A stretch of 64,000 nucleotides of DNA from Pseudisothecium myosuroides (Eukaryota; Streptophyta; Bryopsida; Hypnales; Lembophyllaceae), in contig OX637295.1 of NCBI GenBank assembly GCA_951799445.1, positions 9,362,001 through 9,426,000 of the forward strand. The letters run 5' to 3'. Under the pieces are notes generated by a model. The model ran no database searches, had not been told where the DNA came from, and saw only the letters and a list, made by a program, of their open reading frames with translations. Of this stretch, positions 60,901 through 64,000 are shown in pieces (position 1 is the stretch's first letter; every line of letters starts with the position of its first letter). The position numbers were made by a program, and so were the translations under genes.

Positions 60901-63900
60901 AAATTGAGAGTGGTCAAAGAAGACAAGTTCCCCACTTCTTTTGGCAGTACAACCAAGCTTGCACACCTGCCCAGATTGAGAGTTTTTAAAAACAACAAGC
61001 TCCCCACGTCTTTTGGCAACGCCGCCAAGCGTGAACAACCATTGAGATTTAGTTTCAGTAGGGTTCGGCTTGAAGCAAATTTGTTTGGTAATTGATCAAG
61101 GAATCCAAGACCTATGAGATTGAGAATCTTCAATGAAGCACAAGTAGCACAAAGATTTGATATCCTGCTCTGCAAAGTAATTGCACTATTTGCTGCAAGT
61201 GTGTATGGCAATTCAATCCCATTTTGAGAGTTTTGTATCAAAATTGCCTCCAATCTTAAACATTGAGAAGCAAAATGAAGTAATATATTCAAGCTCTCAA
61301 AATATGTATCGAGATCATCCAAAGCTCTAATCAACATCAACACACGAAGGTTTTCAAATTGAAAACTATTGTCCATTTTTATCAAAGGCATATGGTTCAT
61401 AGTGCTTTGCCAAGAAATGCCTTCAAGAACCTCAACATTCTGCATTCAAAGAAGCATCAAATTAGAATGTATCATATCCGAGATTACATCTCGAATATAC
61501 AAATTTCAAATAATAATTGATATCTCCAACATATTTCAACTTAGTCTATGGTTCTTAAAATAATATGAATTTGAATGTTTACCAATTGCATTTGAAAAAA
61601 TATAACAAAACATATAATTCAATCATGTTTAGTTGCAAAATTAGAATGTTACCTCGATTGTAAATCCACGTTCAGGTATCATAGATGCTTTCCAAATCCT
61701 TGTATTTTTGGCAAACATTCGTCCCATATCACGCAATTGGTCATGCATTTCTACAGTTTCACCATCTTCATTGAGCTTCAACAATGACATGTTGACCAAA
61801 TTTTCAAATTCATTCAAAGGAAGGATGCCATCTCTAGACCACATGTACAAGAGCGTCTCCTTTGCAAAGCCATTGAATGGAGATACATCTCGACCAAACA
61901 AACAAGCCGCGTCCAAAAACATGCTCTTTTCAACATCATTGTTAAATCCGTCAAAGTTGATTCTCAAGGTGTTCCAAAGCTCTTCATCACCATCCAAATT
62001 CCTTCCTCGTGCCATCCTTTGTAATGCTCGTTCCCAACTTCGCAACCTCTCTTTACGACGGAGAAATGCACCTGTACCTTTCAAGCTCAAAGGCAAGCCA
62101 TTGCAAGCTTCCACAATATGTTTGCGTAAGGCCACAAAGTCGGGGGATAAAGAAGTATCATCCCAAGAAAGGTGAGTAGAGAAGAGTGTTGTTGCTGCCT
62201 TTTCATCCAACAATTCAACATCCAACCTTCCTTCAATGTCCACAAATGATTCGATTGTACTCCATTCGCGTGTAGTGATAATTATTGTGGTACCCTCGCT
62301 AGCTTGAACAATGTCGGGAGGTACTATATCATGCACTTGAGCTTCATCCTTGATATCATCGAATATAAAAAGAACTTGTGATTGAAGAAAGACCTCTTTC
62401 ATCATCTCTTGCGCATGTTTCAAATTCTTTGGTTTCTCATTAAGTCCAAGGTCTGGTAATATCTTGCACAATAAGTCAAAGGAACTTGAATAGATTTTGC
62501 ATTTTTCTATAAAGCAAAATGCAGAGTATGAGCATGTCACTGTCACATCTTCATAGATTGCCTTCGCTAGTGTGGTCTTGCCAATTCCACCAGGGCCAAT
62601 GATGCCTATATACTTCATTCTCAAAAGCCCTCTAACTTTAGATAACTGGTGATCTAAATCAATTGGAACTTCCTTTGGAGGTGCATTTGAGTCATCCACC
62701 TGTATAAATACAAAACTCATATCAAATAAAACATTTTCATAGTAAGCTAAAAGATTACATCTAAAACAATATATGCCAAGTACCACATAGTTTAGTAAAG
62801 CAAACATTACTAAATAAATTCTTTAGTTAGACAATTGCATACCTTTAGGACTTGGTCCATAATGGTCTTGGAAACCCTTACTGCAAAGGATGGACCAAAT
62901 TGTGGAACCATCTTTCTTGAATATGTTCCCTTCAAGAAAGACTTCTTTAAACTTGTGAGCCTTTCACAAATGTTGGAAAACGTTGGTCGTTGAAGAGGGT
63001 CTTGAACCCAACATTCCTCAATTAAGTTTGTCAGTTCTTTGCAATTGTTTGGTAGGGGGGGTCTAAAGCTTTTATTCCCAGTGCCATGTGTATGTGATAT
63101 TTGATCAATAAAATCTTTTGATTTGAAACCAAAGTGTGGAACCTTTCCTGATAGAATCTCAGAGCATATCATAGCAAATGACCATACATCAGCTTGAAAT
63201 GGATAGAATGGCATTCTTCTCCCCTTGCTCATTTCTGGAGCCATATACCCTACTGTCCCAATTGTATACTTTGATGGCTTTGGATGCTCAGGATTGTTGT
63301 GAATCCCCAATTGAGAAGTTCCATAATCAGTGACCTTGAATATGTGACAAGGATCCAAATCCTCCATAAATATTGAACTTGACAAGACATTATCAGGTTT
63401 CAAGTCAAGATGAGCAACTTGCATGTCATGAAGGAAATACACACCCTTGGCAATTTGGTGCATGATGTCAATTGCAAGATGATAGGGTAAAGATCTGTTT
63501 GCTTTCTTCAATGTTTGAGACAAGCTTGATTCCATCAACTCCATCACCAAATGCATCTCACAAATTTCATTTTCTTCAACATCTTGATATCCTTTTTTAT
63601 GAATTCCACAACCAAAAGATTGAACAAGATTGGGATGGCTCAAGCCTGCCAAGATGCTAGCCTCCTTCCGAGAACTAGAGAGAAACTCAAGGTCACCTTC
63701 CAACACTTTTGTGGCACTTGTAAGGCCCAACCAATTGGATTGAAAGACATGTCCATAACTTCCTGCTCCTATTTCTTTGATTAATTTTGGTGGTTTGAAA
63801 TCGAGGGGAATTTCCAAAGCATCCAAGTCTCCTCCAATAAATCGGTCCATATTTCTAAGTCTCAACAATAGATGTTGGGCCATTTCATAATCCTCTGACC

Positions 63901-64000
63901 CTTCTTGTTGAAGAACAAGTCCAAGCTTCTCCTTCAAGACTTCTCCATCTTCAAAGACTTGTTCATAGGTAGCAGCATCAAACTGAATAGGTACCATTCC
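57921..64000 (-). CDS. NLR gene 2: kinase + NB-ARC + LRR + ZZ finger receptor (5' end outside window)
   Basis: Minus-strand exons run from beyond 64000 to 62843, 62699-61653 and 61439-57921; introns are 143 bp (as in gene 1) and 213 bp, phase 0. The visible kinase has GAGSYG, ATK, HLDLKPDN, DYG and APE. The NB-ARC has GPGGIGKTT, a kinase-2 FDDIKDEAQ, GLPLSL, FLDAACLF and MHDQLRDMGR. About 39 LRRs of 24 residues follow, then a capping region and a C-terminal ZZ-like finger (57957-58077) ending LENSSQ. Unlike gene 1, the LRR exon is intact. The N-terminal helical region expected from gene 1 lies outside the window. Family knowledge: intracellular immune receptor. Inference: this is the functional member of the pair, or the less damaged one. 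Confidence 0.9.
57957..58077 (-). other. ZZ-type zinc finger domain at the C-terminus of NLR gene 2
   Basis: The motif is YHDGVRCNGC, then PITGP, then NYDLCLKCF. The CxxC pair, PI-G and YDLCxxC are the skeleton of a ZZ finger. The middle CxxC and the terminal histidines are missing, leaving one metal site. From memory, the ZZ of plant NBR1 also has PITGP followed by KSKV in place of that middle pair. A DC1 domain is the main alternative but would need a histidine before the last cysteine. Confidence 0.75.
58170..61050 (-). repeat. LRR array of 72-bp units, gene 2
   Basis: About 39 tandem units encode LSSLTTLNLRKCSSLVALPK-like repeats. They are more varied than in gene 1, with one unit shortened at about 58573 (LVAEEVGN), so this array has been homogenised less or is older. 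Antisense frames are again partly open. Confidence 0.95.

Overview
The window looks like nuclear DNA of a land plant. Two genes contain plant spliceosomal introns (GT..AG), the DNA is AT-rich, and the gaps between genes are full of plant-type DNA transposons (CACTA, Tourist/Harbinger-like, Stowaway-like and Emigrant-like MITEs). The only large genes are two protein kinase + NB-ARC + LRR immune receptors. To my knowledge that kinase-NBS-LRR order is the PNL class described from mosses, so a bryophyte or other non-seed plant is my best guess. The species is not determined.

Layout. 1-7155: first copy of a 7.1-kb block (window-truncated), repeated almost unchanged at 35606-42731. 7156-14151: intergenic, with a cluster of ACGT-core motifs, a small two-exon candidate gene (8513-8733, minus) and solo CACTA-like termini. 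14176-21026: NLR gene 1 (minus), with its LRR tail broken by frameshifts. 21027-26277: intergenic, then a GC-richer interval with two shuffled duplicate modules around two exons that I recognise as a neurochondrin fragment. 26278-35605: a cluster of MITEs and foldback elements. 35606-43463: second block copy plus an inserted TIR element. 43464-48243: intergenic with two MITEs and a long hairpin. 48244-56945: an 8.7-kb CACTA element with no visible transposase, itself containing other repeats. 57921-64000: NLR gene 2 (minus), its 5' end beyond the window.

How the genes relate. The two NLRs are head-to-tail paralogues with the same splice layout; the first comparable intron is 143 bp in both. 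Each has a kinase with non-RD (HLD) and DYG motifs, a TNL-like NB-ARC with the LRDMGR motif, and a long array of nearly identical 24-residue LRRs encoded by 72-bp units. Gene 1 also shows an N-terminal helical region resembling the HeLo/MLKL-like superfamily. Gene 2 ends in a ZZ-type zinc finger resembling the NBR1 subclass, which gene 1 has lost. Within the NB-ARC exon, sequence from kinase-2 to GLPL is almost identical between the two genes while the P-loop half is strongly diverged, suggesting gene conversion. No tRNA, rRNA or CRISPR was recognised. All coordinates of splice sites and element ends were read by eye.
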